The translations under genes were made by a program, and so were the position numbers. Positions 26,243 to 35,144 of a stretch of DNA of 64,000 nt are shown piece after piece. Numbering within the stretch: position 1 is the stretch's first letter; the number at the start of each line of letters is the position of its first letter. The DNA lies in NCBI GenBank assembly GCA_032251335.1, contig JAVVDW010000016.1, positions 7,032 to 71,031 of the forward strand. The letters run 5' to 3'. The DNA is from UM-FILTER-40-17 sp032251335. Lineage in GTDB: Bacteria; Bacteroidota; Bacteroidia; Flavobacteriales; Flavobacteriaceae. The notes below the pieces were generated by a model. It was not told the DNA's origin and ran no database searches. It saw only the letters and a program-made list of their open reading frames with translations.

Positions 26243-27298
26243 ATGAAAAGGTTTATTGCTAAATCAGTACTTTTTATTTTACCATTTTTCATTTTACATA
26301 TAATAACTTCTTTATTCTACACTGATAGTGCAAATAAAGACTTATTACGTATTGGATTAATACCCAATATTTATAAGAATTATAGAGATATTTTTAAACG
26401 TGATAATGACGAAAAATATAAATATGTAAAACTTTCGGAAACAAAAAATAAGAATTTCAAAATCATGACCATTGGGGATTCATTCTCAAACAAAGGAGCT
26501 GATGGATATAACAACTTTTTAGCTGAAGATTTTAGCGTTTTACATATTGACCGTTTTGTATCAAAAAATCCAATTCAGACACTAATTAATCTCAGTAATG
26601 GGAATTTCTTTGATCACTATAAAATAAAATTTGTAATTCTTCAAAACGTTGAGCGTCATTTAATTGATAATATAAAGGATGTAGAAAAAAATAAAAAATT
26701 CACATTAAACGATATTGATTCCATCTTAGAGAATCGGGAAATAAATATGAAAACTTATAGATATGATTTTTTTTCTAGAACAACTCTAAAATTTCCGTTG
26801 TACACTATGCCTAAATATTTTTTCTCAAAAAATTACCTCTCCAACAATGCTGTGTACAATTATGATTTAAATAATAATTCGGCTTTTAGTAATTTCTCAA
26901 ATAAATTGCTGTTTTATCACGTTGACCTTAGTAATACAGAACAAAATAATAATATTGAGAATTGCATACAACTAAACAACATCTTAAATGATATTTCACT
27001 CAAATTAAAGAAAAAAAATATCCAATTAATTTTTTTGCCATCACCTGATAAATACGACATGTATTATGACATGATTATTGAGAACAAAAAATTACCCAAA
27101 CCCTATTTCTTTAACAATTTTGATTCATTAAAGAAGAATTTTATATATATAGACACCAAATCTCTTTTATTGGAATATATTTATGAGATGACTGACTTAT
27201 ATTTTTACGATGACACACATTGGTCACCAGTAGCTTCAAAAATTATAGCAGAAAAAATTAAAGAGGTTATAAATAAACATGAAAAGTTTCAAAAATAA
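26243..27298 (+). CDS. SGNH/AlgX-like O-acetyltransferase partner
   Basis: A 351-residue protein with one N-terminal membrane anchor (about residues 5-25) and a periplasmic SGNH-hydrolase-like domain. The nucleophile motif is IGDSFS (Ser80) and the catalytic acid/base pair is in DDTHW (Asp324, His326), the arrangement found in AlgJ/AlgX/DltD-like proteins. It pairs with the upstream MBOAT gene to acetylate an extracellular polysaccharide; the polymer is not identifiable here. The gene is extremely rich in Asn, Lys, Ile and A+T. Overall similarity outside the two motifs is weak, so the family call rests on motifs and context. Confidence 0.8.
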   Translation: MKRFIAKSVLFILPFFILHIITSLFYTDSANKDLLRIGLIPNIYKNYRDIFKRDNDEKYKYVKLSETKNKNFKIMTIGDSFSNKGADGYNNFLAEDFSVLHIDRFVSKNPIQTLINLSNGNFFDHYKIKFVILQNVERHLIDNIKDVEKNKKFTLNDIDSILENREINMKTYRYDFFSRTTLKFPLYTMPKYFFSKNYLSNNAVYNYDLNNNSAFSNFSNKLLFYHVDLSNTEQNNNIENCIQLNNILNDISLKLKKKNIQLIFLPSPDKYDMYYDMIIENKKLPKPYFFNNFDSLKKNFIYIDTKSLLLEYIYEMTDLYFYDDTHWSPVASKIIAEKIKEVINKHEKFQK

Positions 27299-27304
27299 AC
27301 CTCA

Positions 27305-28297
27305 TTAATTCCGGTCGGCCTTTTTAAGCGCTTTTCTTTGTTCTCTTTCCAATTTTTTGAAATAGCCCCGCAACAAAAAGTTGTGTTTGAGTGCTTCCAT
27401 ATTTTCGTTAAAACGCGCTGTCCCGGACTTGATGTTTTGCAGCGTAGAATCTATGTTTTGAACTAGGATTGTATCTTGAGTGAGGTAGTGCAAAGTGCCT
27501 TTTCCTTCCTGGATTTCGCTGAGCAAGTGGTTTAAATGATCGGTAACCTGTATCATTTCTTCGCTTGATTTCTCCAAATTGGCTACAATGTTTTTCATTT
27601 TAACCCCCGAAGCGGTATCGCTCAGCAAAACACCGGCTACACTTTCAGAAAAATTGACTGAAGCAATTATTTCGTTTAAAGACGCCATTGCTTGTGAAGC
27701 GCCTTCACTGGTTTTCCGCAATTCAAAAAGCGTTTGTCTAAACTGATTGGCCAATACGGTATCGGTAATAAGCATACCCAAAGTGCCTTTTCCTTCATTG
27801 ATATTGGAGGTGATTTTGAGTAAGTCGGAGGTCAGTAAAGCAGCGTTTTCATTGGTAACATTGAGGGTGGTGAGCATGTCATTGACTCCGATTTTACTGT
27901 AAGATTGGATGGTGTCATGCGAACTTATAAAGTCGGCGGTTCCTTGAGCCGGAATGATGTTGACAATCATGCTTCCAACCAACCCATCTGAGCCAATGGT
28001 GGCCACCGCATTTTTTTTGATGACGTTTTTCAACTTTTCTCCTACGCGCATTTCCACCCGGATGAGCGTATCGCTCAATAGTACCGTTTTGGCAACAGTT
28101 CCGATGTTGATGCCCGAATATCGAACATTATTACCGGTTTGTAAACCGTTTACATTTCTGAAATGGGTGTAAATCGTAATGTTCTTGGTAAATAAGTTTT
28201 GCCTGTTTCCGATAAAATACAATGCCGCTACCAAGAGAGCCGTACCCAAAACGACGAACAAACCTAATTTGAATTTTTCCGGTGCTGAATTTCTCAT
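27305..28297 (-). CDS. mlaD: MlaD family (MCE domain) lipid-transport protein
   Basis: A 330-residue periplasmic substrate-binding subunit of the MlaFED phospholipid transporter. A membrane anchor (about 11-28, LGLFVVLGTALLVAALYFIG) is followed by one MCE domain (about 38-118, with FRNVNGLQTGNNVRYSGINIG) and a long helical C-terminal region with repeated SDTASGVKMKNIV/ITDTVLANQFRQTL-like segments. MlaD forms a hexameric ring that handles lipid between the inner membrane and the outer membrane. It is last in the leftward mlaE-mlaF-mlaD operon. Confidence 0.94.
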   Translation of the reverse strand: MRNSAPEKFKLGLFVVLGTALLVAALYFIGNRQNLFTKNITIYTHFRNVNGLQTGNNVRYSGINIGTVAKTVLLSDTLIRVEMRVGEKLKNVIKKNAVATIGSDGLVGSMIVNIIPAQGTADFISSHDTIQSYSKIGVNDMLTTLNVTNENAALLTSDLLKITSNINEGKGTLGMLITDTVLANQFRQTLFELRKTSEGASQAMASLNEIIASVNFSESVAGVLLSDTASGVKMKNIVANLEKSSEEMIQVTDHLNHLLSEIQEGKGTLHYLTQDTILVQNIDSTLQNIKSGTARFNENMEALKHNFLLRGYFKKLEREQRKALKKADRN

Positions 28298-28309
28298 GGT
28301 TTATAATTT

Positions 28310-29059
28310 TTACTTAAAAAATGCTTTTATATTTGGGTCATTAGACTGTGTGAGTTCTTGAAAAGTGCCCTCGGCATAATTGACGCCATCGACCAGTAAA
28401 ATCATTCGATTGCTGATGACCCGCGCACAATCTACATCGTGTGTTATAATTAAAGAGGAGGTTCCGTATGTTTTTTGAATGGCCCTCATCAGTTGTATGA
28501 TTTCCTTGGCGGTAATCGGGTCGAGTCCGGTGGTGGGTTCGTCATAAAGCATAATTTTGGGTTTTAGGATTAAAGCCCTCGCCAACGCCACCCTGCGTTT
28601 CATGCCACCGGAGAGTTCATCCGGCATAAGGTCTATTGCGTGTTCAAGACCTACATTGGCCAAAGCTTCCCGTATCCATTTTTCTGTATCTTCTTCTCTG
28701 CCCATTATATGGGCGTGTCTGCGCAAGGGGAAATAGAGGTTTTCGCGAACCGTCATGGAGTCGTACAGAGCGCTGCCCTGAAAAAGAAAACCAATTTCGG
28801 TACGCAGCAAATCCAATTCGCGTTGTCCTAAGGTTGTGATGTCTTGTCCTTTTATACGTATGCTGCCGCCATCTGCCTGCATCAACCCAACCAGGCATTT
28901 AATCATCACAGATTTTCCCGAACCCGATTTTCCCATGACAACCAGGTTTTCACCTTTGTATAATTGCAGGTTAAACCCGTTTAGCACTTTGTTGTCTCCA
29001 AAATGCTTGTACAAGTTTTTTAATTCTAATACCGGTTCCTCTTTGACATTTGTCTTCAT
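28310..29059 (-). CDS. mlaF: ABC transporter ATP-binding protein MlaF
   Basis: The 249-residue ATPase of the Mla phospholipid transport system. Walker A is GKSGSGKSV (near 38-46), the Q-loop is in FLFQGSALYDSMTVREN, the signature is LSGGMKRRVALARAL (the ..GGMKRR form is diagnostic of the Mla/Ttg2A branch), and Walker B is IMLYDEPTTGLDPITA. It overlaps mlaE by 4 bases (ATGA) and precedes mlaD by 12 bases, giving a tight three-gene unit. No mlaB or mlaC is present, as is common in Bacteroidota. Confidence 0.95.
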   Translation of the reverse strand: MKTNVKEEPVLELKNLYKHFGDNKVLNGFNLQLYKGENLVVMGKSGSGKSVMIKCLVGLMQADGGSIRIKGQDITTLGQRELDLLRTEIGFLFQGSALYDSMTVRENLYFPLRRHAHIMGREEDTEKWIREALANVGLEHAIDLMPDELSGGMKRRVALARALILKPKIMLYDEPTTGLDPITAKEIIQLMRAIQKTYGTSSLIITHDVDCARVISNRMILLVDGVNYAEGTFQELTQSNDPNIKAFFK

Positions 29060-29838
29060 ATTTCAAAAAATATATCTGACACAAAAACAGCAATAAAGTC
29101 AATCACAAAAAGCAACATAGAGGTATAAACCACTGCTGTGTTTGATGCTTCGCCTACGCCCACCGTGCCTTTGTTGCAGTTATATCCTTTGTAGCAACCC
29201 ATCAGTCCGATGGCAAATCCGAAAAAAAACGACTTCACCGTGGCCGGGATGATATCGCTAAAGGCAAGTGCATCAAAAACCTGATTAAAGTAGAGTTGGA
29301 AGGAAACAGCGCCTTTAAGATTTTCTACAATGGCAGAGCCTACCAAAGCAATGGCATCGCCAAAAATAACCAACAAAGGAAGCATGAGCGTGGTTGCCAA
29401 AATACGCGTGACCACCAGGTATTTAAACGGATTGGTTCCGGAAACTTCCATGGCGTCTATCTGCTCTGTCACGCGCATAGAGCCCAATTCGGCTCCAATT
29501 CCGGAACCGATTCGGCCGGCACAAATGAGGGCGGTAATGACCGGACCTATTTCGCGTACAATCGAAATACTAATCATGGAAGGCATCCAAGATTGTGCGC
29601 CAAACTCCATAAGTGTGGGTCGGGATTGCAAGGTAAACACCAAACCCAGAATAAATCCTGTGACGCCGACGAGCAACAAAGAGCGATTGCCCATTAGATA
29701 ACACTGTCGCAAAAATTCTTTGGTCTCGAACGGACGTGAAAAGACCTCTTTAAAAAATCTGATTGCAAAAAAAGTTACATCACCGACTTCGGTAAAAAAG
29801 AGGTTAATCTTTGAGGGTATCTTAAATGTGGCATTCAC
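29056..29838 (-). CDS. mlaE: ABC transporter permease MlaE
   Basis: The 260-residue inner-membrane permease of the Mla system, with an amphipathic N terminus and about five membrane segments. Family signatures are FILGLVFTLQSRPTLMEFG, SIVREIGPVITALICAGRIGSGIGAELGSMRVTEQIDAMEVSGTNP (in part), and FGFAIGLMGCYKGYN with GVGEASNTAVV near the end. First gene of the operon; ATGA overlap with mlaF. A TATCTTTG -7-like element on the minus strand at 29952-29959 could be its promoter. Confidence 0.95.
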   Translation of the reverse strand: MNATFKIPSKINLFFTEVGDVTFFAIRFFKEVFSRPFETKEFLRQCYLMGNRSLLLVGVTGFILGLVFTLQSRPTLMEFGAQSWMPSMISISIVREIGPVITALICAGRIGSGIGAELGSMRVTEQIDAMEVSGTNPFKYLVVTRILATTLMLPLLVIFGDAIALVGSAIVENLKGAVSFQLYFNQVFDALAFSDIIPATVKSFFFGFAIGLMGCYKGYNCNKGTVGVGEASNTAVVYTSMLLFVIDFIAVFVSDIFFEI

Positions 29839-29951
29839 GAGTTTATTATTTTTCCATTGAAATTAGCTGTATATCTCCAACTATGTCAAATTATCGTATT
29901 GTTTATCAGATAGATACCTTTGATGATTTTACGGTATTCACCCAAGCTATT

Positions 29952-29959
29952 CAAAGATA
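29952..29959 (-). promoter_or_regulatory. Candidate -7 element for mlaEFD
   Basis: The minus strand reads TATCTTTG, matching TAnnTTTG, 114 bases upstream of the mlaE start. The 29839-30043 gap otherwise holds only a 26-codon spurious frame and a short GATAATTATC palindrome. Confidence 0.4.
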
Positions 29960-30043
29960 AGCTACACCCAACCAAAGTAACTATGATAATTATCAGTTGT
30001 GTACTAAATCTTGAACTACAGTAAAATGAAGGAGAAGGATAAA

Positions 30044-31393
30044 TTAGCCAATAATCATACCGGCGATGGTGGCAGACATCAAAGATGCCAGACTGCCACC
30101 CAAAACAGCGCGCATGCCAAACTCTGAAAGTGTTTTACGCTGACCGGGTGCGAGTGAACCAATCCCGCCAATTTGGATACCGATAGAAGCAAAATTGGCA
30201 AATCCGCATAGCATATACGTGGCCATGATCACCGATTTTTGATAGGTAAAATGCATGGGATTGGCCATGTCTTTTAGTTCTGCCAGTTGTATATAGCCTA
30301 CAAATTCGGAAGCGGCGAGTTTTACGCCCAAAAGCTGCCCCATAAGCATCATGTCTTCTTGGGCCACACCAATCAGCCACATGAAGGGTGAAAACACGAT
30401 TCCCAAAATGGTTTCTAAAGAGAAGGCACTGTAAGGTGTATATTGTGCAATGATTCCATTGAGCAAGGTCACTTCGCCAAAACGACCCAAACCGTAATTG
30501 ACCATGGCGATAAAAGCGATAAAAACCAATAGCATGGCACCTACATTTGCAGCCAGTTTGAGTCCTTCTGTAGTGCCGTTGGCGATAGCGTCTAGAATAT
30601 TAGATCCTATCTTATCGGAAGAAACCGATACTGTGGTGTCAATCAATTCCTGCTGCGGATATAATATTTTGGAAATGACGATGGCGCCGGGTGCGGCCAT
30701 CACAGAAGCCGCCAACAAATGTCTGGCATATTCCAGACGCAACACGGGGTCGTCGCCACCCAAAAACCCAATATAAGCGGCTAAAACTCCACCGGCAACA
30801 GTAGCCATACCACCAATCATGACCAATAAAATTTCGGATCGGGTCATCCTTTCCAGATAAGCCTTTATCATGAGTGGTGCCTCTGTTTGACCCAGAAAAA
30901 TGTTGCCTGCCACAGACAAGCTTTCTGCTCCCGAAATGCCCAACAAGCGGGTGAGCATCCAAGCCATCGCTTTGACTACTTTTTGAATAACACCCAGGTA
31001 AAACAACACGGACGTCAAGGCTGAAAAAAAGATAATCGTGGGCAGCACCTGAAACAAAAAGATGTAACCGAAACTGTCAACATTCATCATGTTGCCCAAC
31101 AAAAATTCACTACCCGCTCTCGTAAAATCAAGTATGAGAACAAAAATTTCGCCTACAAACTCAAAAATCGCTTTGACAAAAGGCACTTTTAGGATTCCAA
31201 TGGCCAAAATCAGCTGGGCACTTAGTCCCGCACCGACTGTTTTCCAATTGATGGCTTTTTTGTTGGCACTAAACACATAAGCAAAAAGGATAAGTACCGA
31301 CATTCCCAATGCGCCTCTAAGCAAACTGGAAAGTGAAAAGCCCTCATTCTGAATTAAAGTATCAACAGGCTGAATCAGTGTAAATAAAGTCAT
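30044..31393 (-). CDS. nupC: Concentrative nucleoside transporter (NupC/CNT family)
   Basis: A 449-residue inner-membrane Na+- or H+-driven nucleoside importer. About ten membrane segments and the CNT core motifs are visible: GQTEAPLMIKAYLERMTRSE (near 168-187), MIGGMATVAGGVLAAYIGFLGG, and LCGFANFASIGIQIGGIGSLAP near 400. It is longer than E. coli NupC at the N terminus. It lies 3 bases downstream of the bifunctional nuclease gene in the same direction, an operon that may be fortuitous or may link nucleoside salvage with nucleic-acid turnover. Confidence 0.94.
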   Translation of the reverse strand: MTLFTLIQPVDTLIQNEGFSLSSLLRGALGMSVLILFAYVFSANKKAINWKTVGAGLSAQLILAIGILKVPFVKAIFEFVGEIFVLILDFTRAGSEFLLGNMMNVDSFGYIFLFQVLPTIIFFSALTSVLFYLGVIQKVVKAMAWMLTRLLGISGAESLSVAGNIFLGQTEAPLMIKAYLERMTRSEILLVMIGGMATVAGGVLAAYIGFLGGDDPVLRLEYARHLLAASVMAAPGAIVISKILYPQQELIDTTVSVSSDKIGSNILDAIANGTTEGLKLAANVGAMLLVFIAFIAMVNYGLGRFGEVTLLNGIIAQYTPYSAFSLETILGIVFSPFMWLIGVAQEDMMLMGQLLGVKLAASEFVGYIQLAELKDMANPMHFTYQKSVIMATYMLCGFANFASIGIQIGGIGSLAPGQRKTLSEFGMRAVLGGSLASLMSATIAGMIIG

Positions 31394-31396
31394 GCA

Positions 31397-32020
31397 TTAG
31401 GCGTTTGGTTCACGTTTAGAAATTTCATCCCGAATGCGAGCCGCTTTTTCGTAGTCTTCTTCTGCTACTGCTTTGTCTAGTGCTTCGTGCAATTCGCTCA
31501 TGGAGAGTTTGGTGTAATCGGAAGGTTGGGATTTGGAAATTTCAACCTCTAAATCCGCTGTGCTGATCGGATCTTTCTGTGAAATATCTTCGGGATCTTT
31601 CGGATTCATTTTTAAATAAATACCGGCTTTGTCCAAGATATTTTTATAGGTAAAGATTGGTGCATCAAAGCGCAGCGCCAAAGCGATGGCATCTGAAGTA
31701 CGCGCATCGATGATTTCTTCTATTCTGTCGCGTTCACAAATCAAACTTGAGTAAAAAACACCGTCAACCAGCTTGTGGATTATCACTTGTTTGACGACGA
31801 TTTCGTAACGGTCTGCAAAGTTTTTAAACAAATCATGTGTCAGCGGACGCGGAGGTTTTATATCTTTTTCCAAGGCTATGGCAATAGATTGAGCCTCAAA
31901 AGCGCCAATGACTATGGGCAACTTTCTCTTGCCATCTGCTTCGCTTAGAATGAGCGCATACGCACCATTTTGCGTTTGGCTGTATGAAATTCCTTTAATG
32001 TTTAATCTGACCAAACTCAT
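31397..32020 (-). CDS. Bifunctional nuclease (DUF151/BFN) with UVR motif
   Basis: A 207-residue protein. Residues 1-140 are the bifunctional nuclease domain (MSLVRLNIKGISYSQTQNGAYALIL..., LPIVIGAFEAQSIAIALEK, RPLTHDLF, RTSDAIALALRFDAPIF), known in Thermotoga and plants for RNase and DNase activity. The last 35 residues (MSELHEALDKAVAEEDYEKAARIRDEI) are a UvrB/UvrC interaction helix hairpin, as found in many Bacteroidota members. Role in vivo is uncertain; the UVR motif suggests contact with DNA-repair or protein-quality machinery. First gene of a pair with nupC. Confidence 0.92.
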   Translation of the reverse strand: MSLVRLNIKGISYSQTQNGAYALILSEADGKRKLPIVIGAFEAQSIAIALEKDIKPPRPLTHDLFKNFADRYEIVVKQVIIHKLVDGVFYSSLICERDRIEEIIDARTSDAIALALRFDAPIFTYKNILDKAGIYLKMNPKDPEDISQKDPISTADLEVEISKSQPSDYTKLSMSELHEALDKAVAEEDYEKAARIRDEISKREPNA

Positions 32021-32210
32021 ATATTATATAAAAAAGGCTATCAAAATCATGCGGCGCAGCCGAGATTTAAACAGCCGTCTAGGGAGGCACAATTTACTAA
32101 TTTTTTTGTCCTGACGAAAACTTTGTTTTACCAATAAATCTTACGTTAAAAAATGGTGGAAAAAGGAAATAACAATTGCCTAATCAATAAATTACTTCCA
32201 ATTTTTCGCA

Positions 32211-33167
32211 CTAGTTGTTCGCTGCTTTAAAAGCCTTCAACTTCTCAATCAGTTTGGGTACAACTTCAAAAGCATCGCCCACAACCCCGTAGTCTGCGGC
32301 TTTGAAAAAAGGCGCTTCCGGATCGTTGTTGATCACCACTTTGACCTTTGAGGCATTTACCCCTGCCAAATGCTGAATGGCTCCCGAAATACCGACAGCT
32401 ATATAAAGATTACTGGCTACCGGTTTGCCGGTTTGTCCAACATGCTCGCTGTGCGGTCGCCATCCAATATCCGAGACGGGTTTTGAACAGGCCGTGGCGG
32501 CACCAAGTACGGAAGCCAACTCCTCTATCATGCCCCAGTTTTCAGGTCCTTTGAGTCCGCGTCCGCCGGAAACTACAATTTCCGCATCGGCAATGGTCAC
32601 TTTGTTGGTCGCTTTTGACACGTCTGTAACGTGGTTTTGAAGTGCTGACTCTGACAAATTGGGTGTAAAACTTACCGTTTCTGCCGCGCCGGTAGATTCT
32701 TTAAGACCGAAAGCGTTTTTAGACAGTGCAATGATATTAATCTCCGCGTGCAGCTCGGTAATAGCAAAGGCTTTGTTGGTAAAGACGGCTTGCTTCACCT
32801 TTAGTGGCGATAAGCTTTCGGGCAGGGCAACCACGTTTGAGGCAAAACCTGCGTTTAACTTTACCGCAAGCAAAGGCGTCAGATATTTGGCGTCTGTGGT
32901 GGTACTTAAAACAATGGTTTTGATGTTTTCTTGCTGGGTCGCCTGTGTTAATACTTCACTTATCGCTTTCGGATTGAAATTTTTTAAGGCTTCGTTGGTA
33001 ACTTGCAGCACTTTGTCCACACCGTATTTTCCCAATTCGCCTGTGTTGTTTGCATTGATGGTAAGGGCAACTACTTTTTCGCCGGTTGCTTTTGCGTAGG
33101 AGGCCAATTCAAAGGCTGTTTTTTTGAGTTTGCCGTCTGTGGCTTCTGCGTATATAAGTATTGACAT
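32211..33167 (-). CDS. etfA: Electron transfer flavoprotein alpha subunit
   Basis: The 318-residue alpha subunit of ETF, which passes electrons from acyl-CoA dehydrogenases to the quinone pool. The C-terminal FAD domain has all signatures: VSGGRGLKGPENWG, ACSKPVSDIGWRPHSEHVGQTGKPV (in part), YIAVGISGAIQHLAG and INNDPEAPFFKAADYGVVGD. The N-terminal part has the ETF Rossmann-like fold. It lies 18 bases after etfB in the same leftward unit. Confidence 0.96.
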   Translation of the reverse strand: MSILIYAEATDGKLKKTAFELASYAKATGEKVVALTINANNTGELGKYGVDKVLQVTNEALKNFNPKAISEVLTQATQQENIKTIVLSTTTDAKYLTPLLAVKLNAGFASNVVALPESLSPLKVKQAVFTNKAFAITELHAEINIIALSKNAFGLKESTGAAETVSFTPNLSESALQNHVTDVSKATNKVTIADAEIVVSGGRGLKGPENWGMIEELASVLGAATACSKPVSDIGWRPHSEHVGQTGKPVASNLYIAVGISGAIQHLAGVNASKVKVVINNDPEAPFFKAADYGVVGDAFEVVPKLIEKLKAFKAANN

Positions 33168-33185
33168 TTTTTCCGATTTTTAAAA

Positions 33186-33932
33186 TTATATAACTTTTGC
33201 CTCGTTGTGAAGCAAATCAATCAATTCGTCCACATTGTCGGGACTCACGAGTTTACACGCCGCTTTGGCAGGTGGTTTTTCGAAATGATCTATGGTCGTT
33301 TTTGCTTGATCTGATGTGGGATCCAAAACGGTCAGTTGTTTGGATCGCGCCATCATGATACCGCGCATATTCGGAATTTTTAAATCTTTTTCTTCTACCA
33401 ATCCTTTTTGTCCGCCCAAGATAAGGGGCAAATCAAACGAAAGGGTTTCTTTGCCCCCGTCTATTTCACGGATGGCCGTGGCTTTGTTGCCATCAACCTC
33501 AAGACCGATGCAGCCGTTTACAAAATGGTAGCCGAGCATTTCGGCAACCATACCGGGAACCATGCCACCGTTGTAATCTATAGATTCCCGCCCGGCAATA
33601 ATCAGGTCATAGGAACCTTCAGACACAACTTTTGCCAACTGCTTTGCGACAAAAAATCCGTCGGTTGGCTTGGCATTCACGCGGATGGCTTCGTCTGCTC
33701 CTATGGCAAGCGCCTTTCTCAAAGTGGGTTCTGCGGTTGCCTCACCTACATTGACCACCGTGACGTGTGCGCCTTGTTTTTCTTTAAACCACATGGCACG
33801 TGTAAGTCCAAATTCATCGTTTGGATTGATGACAAACTGCACACCGTTGGTGTCAAACGCTTTGCCGTCGGGGGTGAAATTGATTTTGGAGGTTGTATCG
33901 GGCACATGACTGATAAAAACTAAAATCTTCAT
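33186..33932 (-). CDS. etfB: Electron transfer flavoprotein beta subunit
   Basis: The 248-residue beta subunit of ETF, binding AMP and docking the dehydrogenases. It starts MKILVFISHVPDTTSKI and contains INPNDEFGLTRA, GADEAIRVN, LIIAGRESIDYNGGMVPGMVAE and the closing MRGIMMARSKQL region. First gene of the etfB-etfA operon, divergent from pdhB with a 170-base AT-rich gap. Its own promoter may be the near-match TACTTTCG on the minus strand at 33967-33974. Confidence 0.96.
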   Translation of the reverse strand: MKILVFISHVPDTTSKINFTPDGKAFDTNGVQFVINPNDEFGLTRAMWFKEKQGAHVTVVNVGEATAEPTLRKALAIGADEAIRVNAKPTDGFFVAKQLAKVVSEGSYDLIIAGRESIDYNGGMVPGMVAEMLGYHFVNGCIGLEVDGNKATAIREIDGGKETLSFDLPLILGGQKGLVEEKDLKIPNMRGIMMARSKQLTVLDPTSDQAKTTIDHFEKPPAKAACKLVSPDNVDELIDLLHNEAKVI

Positions 33933-34055
33933 ATTTACAGATTTATAATATTAAATTTTGACTATACGAAAGTAAGAATTAATTTTTAAATATACTATGC
34001 ATGCATAATAAAATTTTTTAGGCTTACGTTTAGAGTTTCTTTTTGGTTTAATTAG

Positions 34056-34063
34056 TATTTTTG
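34056..34063 (+). promoter_or_regulatory. -7 element for pdhB
   Basis: TATTTTTG matches TAnnTTTG and lies 39 bases before the pdhB ATG at 34103. It rules out the upstream in-frame TTG at 34061 as a start. Confidence 0.55.
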
Positions 34064-34102
34064 TCGTTCGAAAAAATAAAAACTACACGAAAAAGATATT
34101 TT

Positions 34103-35080
34103 ATGAGAACGATACAATTCCGAGAAGCCATTTGCGAAGCCATGAGTGAGGAAATGCGCAGAGATGAAAGTATTTATTTGATGGGTGAAGAAGTAGCTGA
34201 GTACAACGGTGCCTACAAAGCATCCAAAGGTATGCTGGATGAATTTGGTGCGAAGCGCGTCATTGATACGCCTATTTCAGAGTTGGGCTTTTCCGGCATT
34301 GGGGTGGGTTCGGCCATGAATGGTAACCGTCCTATTATTGAGTTTATGACTTTTAACTTCTCGCTGGTCGGTATTGACCAGATTATAAACAACGCTGCCA
34401 AAATGCGGCAGATGTCCGGTGGACAATTCAACATCCCAATCGTGTTTCGCGGTCCAACGGCCTCTGCAGGGCAATTGGCTGCTACACATTCACAGGCTTT
34501 TGAAAGTTGGTTTGCCAACTGTCCGGGTTTGAAAGTTATCGTCCCTTCAAATCCATACGACGCCAAAGGGCTTTTAAAAGCTGCCATCAGAGATGACGAT
34601 CCGGTTATTTTTATGGAATCTGAGCAAATGTACGGAGACAAAGGCGAAGTCCCGGAAGAAGAATATTTGATTCCGATTGGCGTAGCCGATATCAAAAGAG
34701 CAGGCACAGATGTGACTATTGTTTCTTTTGGTAAAATCATCAAAGAAGCCTTCATTGCGGCAGACGAGTTGGCCAAAGAAGGAATCAGTTGCGAAATTAT
34801 TGACTTGCGCACCATCCGTCCTATGGACCACAACACCATTTTAAATTCGGTGAAAAAAACCAATCGTTTGGTTATTTTGGAGGAAGCATGGCCCTTCGGA
34901 AATATTGCTACAGAAATCACTTATCAAGTTCAAAGCCAGGCTTTTGATTATTTAGATGCGCCGATTATTAAAATCAACACCGCAGATACACCCGCACCCT
35001 ACTCACCTGTTTTACTGGCAGAATGGCTTCCTAACAGTCAGGATGTTGTAAAAGCCGTAAAAAAGGTCTGCTACGTTTAA
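34103..35080 (+). CDS. pdhB: Pyruvate dehydrogenase E1 component, beta subunit
   Basis: The 325-residue beta chain of the alpha2beta2 E1 of pyruvate dehydrogenase, which decarboxylates pyruvate with thiamine diphosphate. Transketolase-like pyrimidine domain (MRTIQFREAICEAMSEEMRR, MGEEVAEYNGAYKASKGM, DTPISELGFSGIGVGSAM) is followed by the C-terminal domain (VTIVSFGKIIKEA, IDLRTIRPMD, EEAWPFGNIATEI). The alpha gene is not in the window, so the E1 genes are unlinked here. Other 2-oxoacid E1 betas are possible, but the motif set fits pyruvate best. A terminator follows. Confidence 0.93.
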   Translation: MRTIQFREAICEAMSEEMRRDESIYLMGEEVAEYNGAYKASKGMLDEFGAKRVIDTPISELGFSGIGVGSAMNGNRPIIEFMTFNFSLVGIDQIINNAAKMRQMSGGQFNIPIVFRGPTASAGQLAATHSQAFESWFANCPGLKVIVPSNPYDAKGLLKAAIRDDDPVIFMESEQMYGDKGEVPEEEYLIPIGVADIKRAGTDVTIVSFGKIIKEAFIAADELAKEGISCEIIDLRTIRPMDHNTILNSVKKTNRLVILEEAWPFGNIATEITYQVQSQAFDYLDAPIIKINTADTPAPYSPVLLAEWLPNSQDVVKAVKKVCYV

Positions 35081-35112
35081 GATTTGCTGAAATCTTGTAA
35101 GTTTTAACACTT

Positions 35113-35140
35113 AACTTCATCTAAAGCGATGAAGTTTTTT
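35113..35140 (+). terminator. Rho-independent terminator after pdhB
   Basis: AACTTCAT (35113-35120) pairs with ATGAAGTT (35129-35136) around an 8-base loop, followed by a T run. Confidence 0.8.
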
Positions 35141-35144
35141 ATTT

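Noticed and set aside
29883..29960. 25-residue plus-strand frame (MSNYRIVYQIDTFDDF...) between mlaE and nupC
   Set aside because: Too short, no promoter ahead of it, and opposite to both neighbouring operons.
32040..32110. tRNA-like GAGATTTAAAC stretch next to the bifunctional nuclease
   Set aside because: The flanking bases do not form a T-arm, anticodon arm or acceptor stem on either strand, so no cloverleaf is possible.
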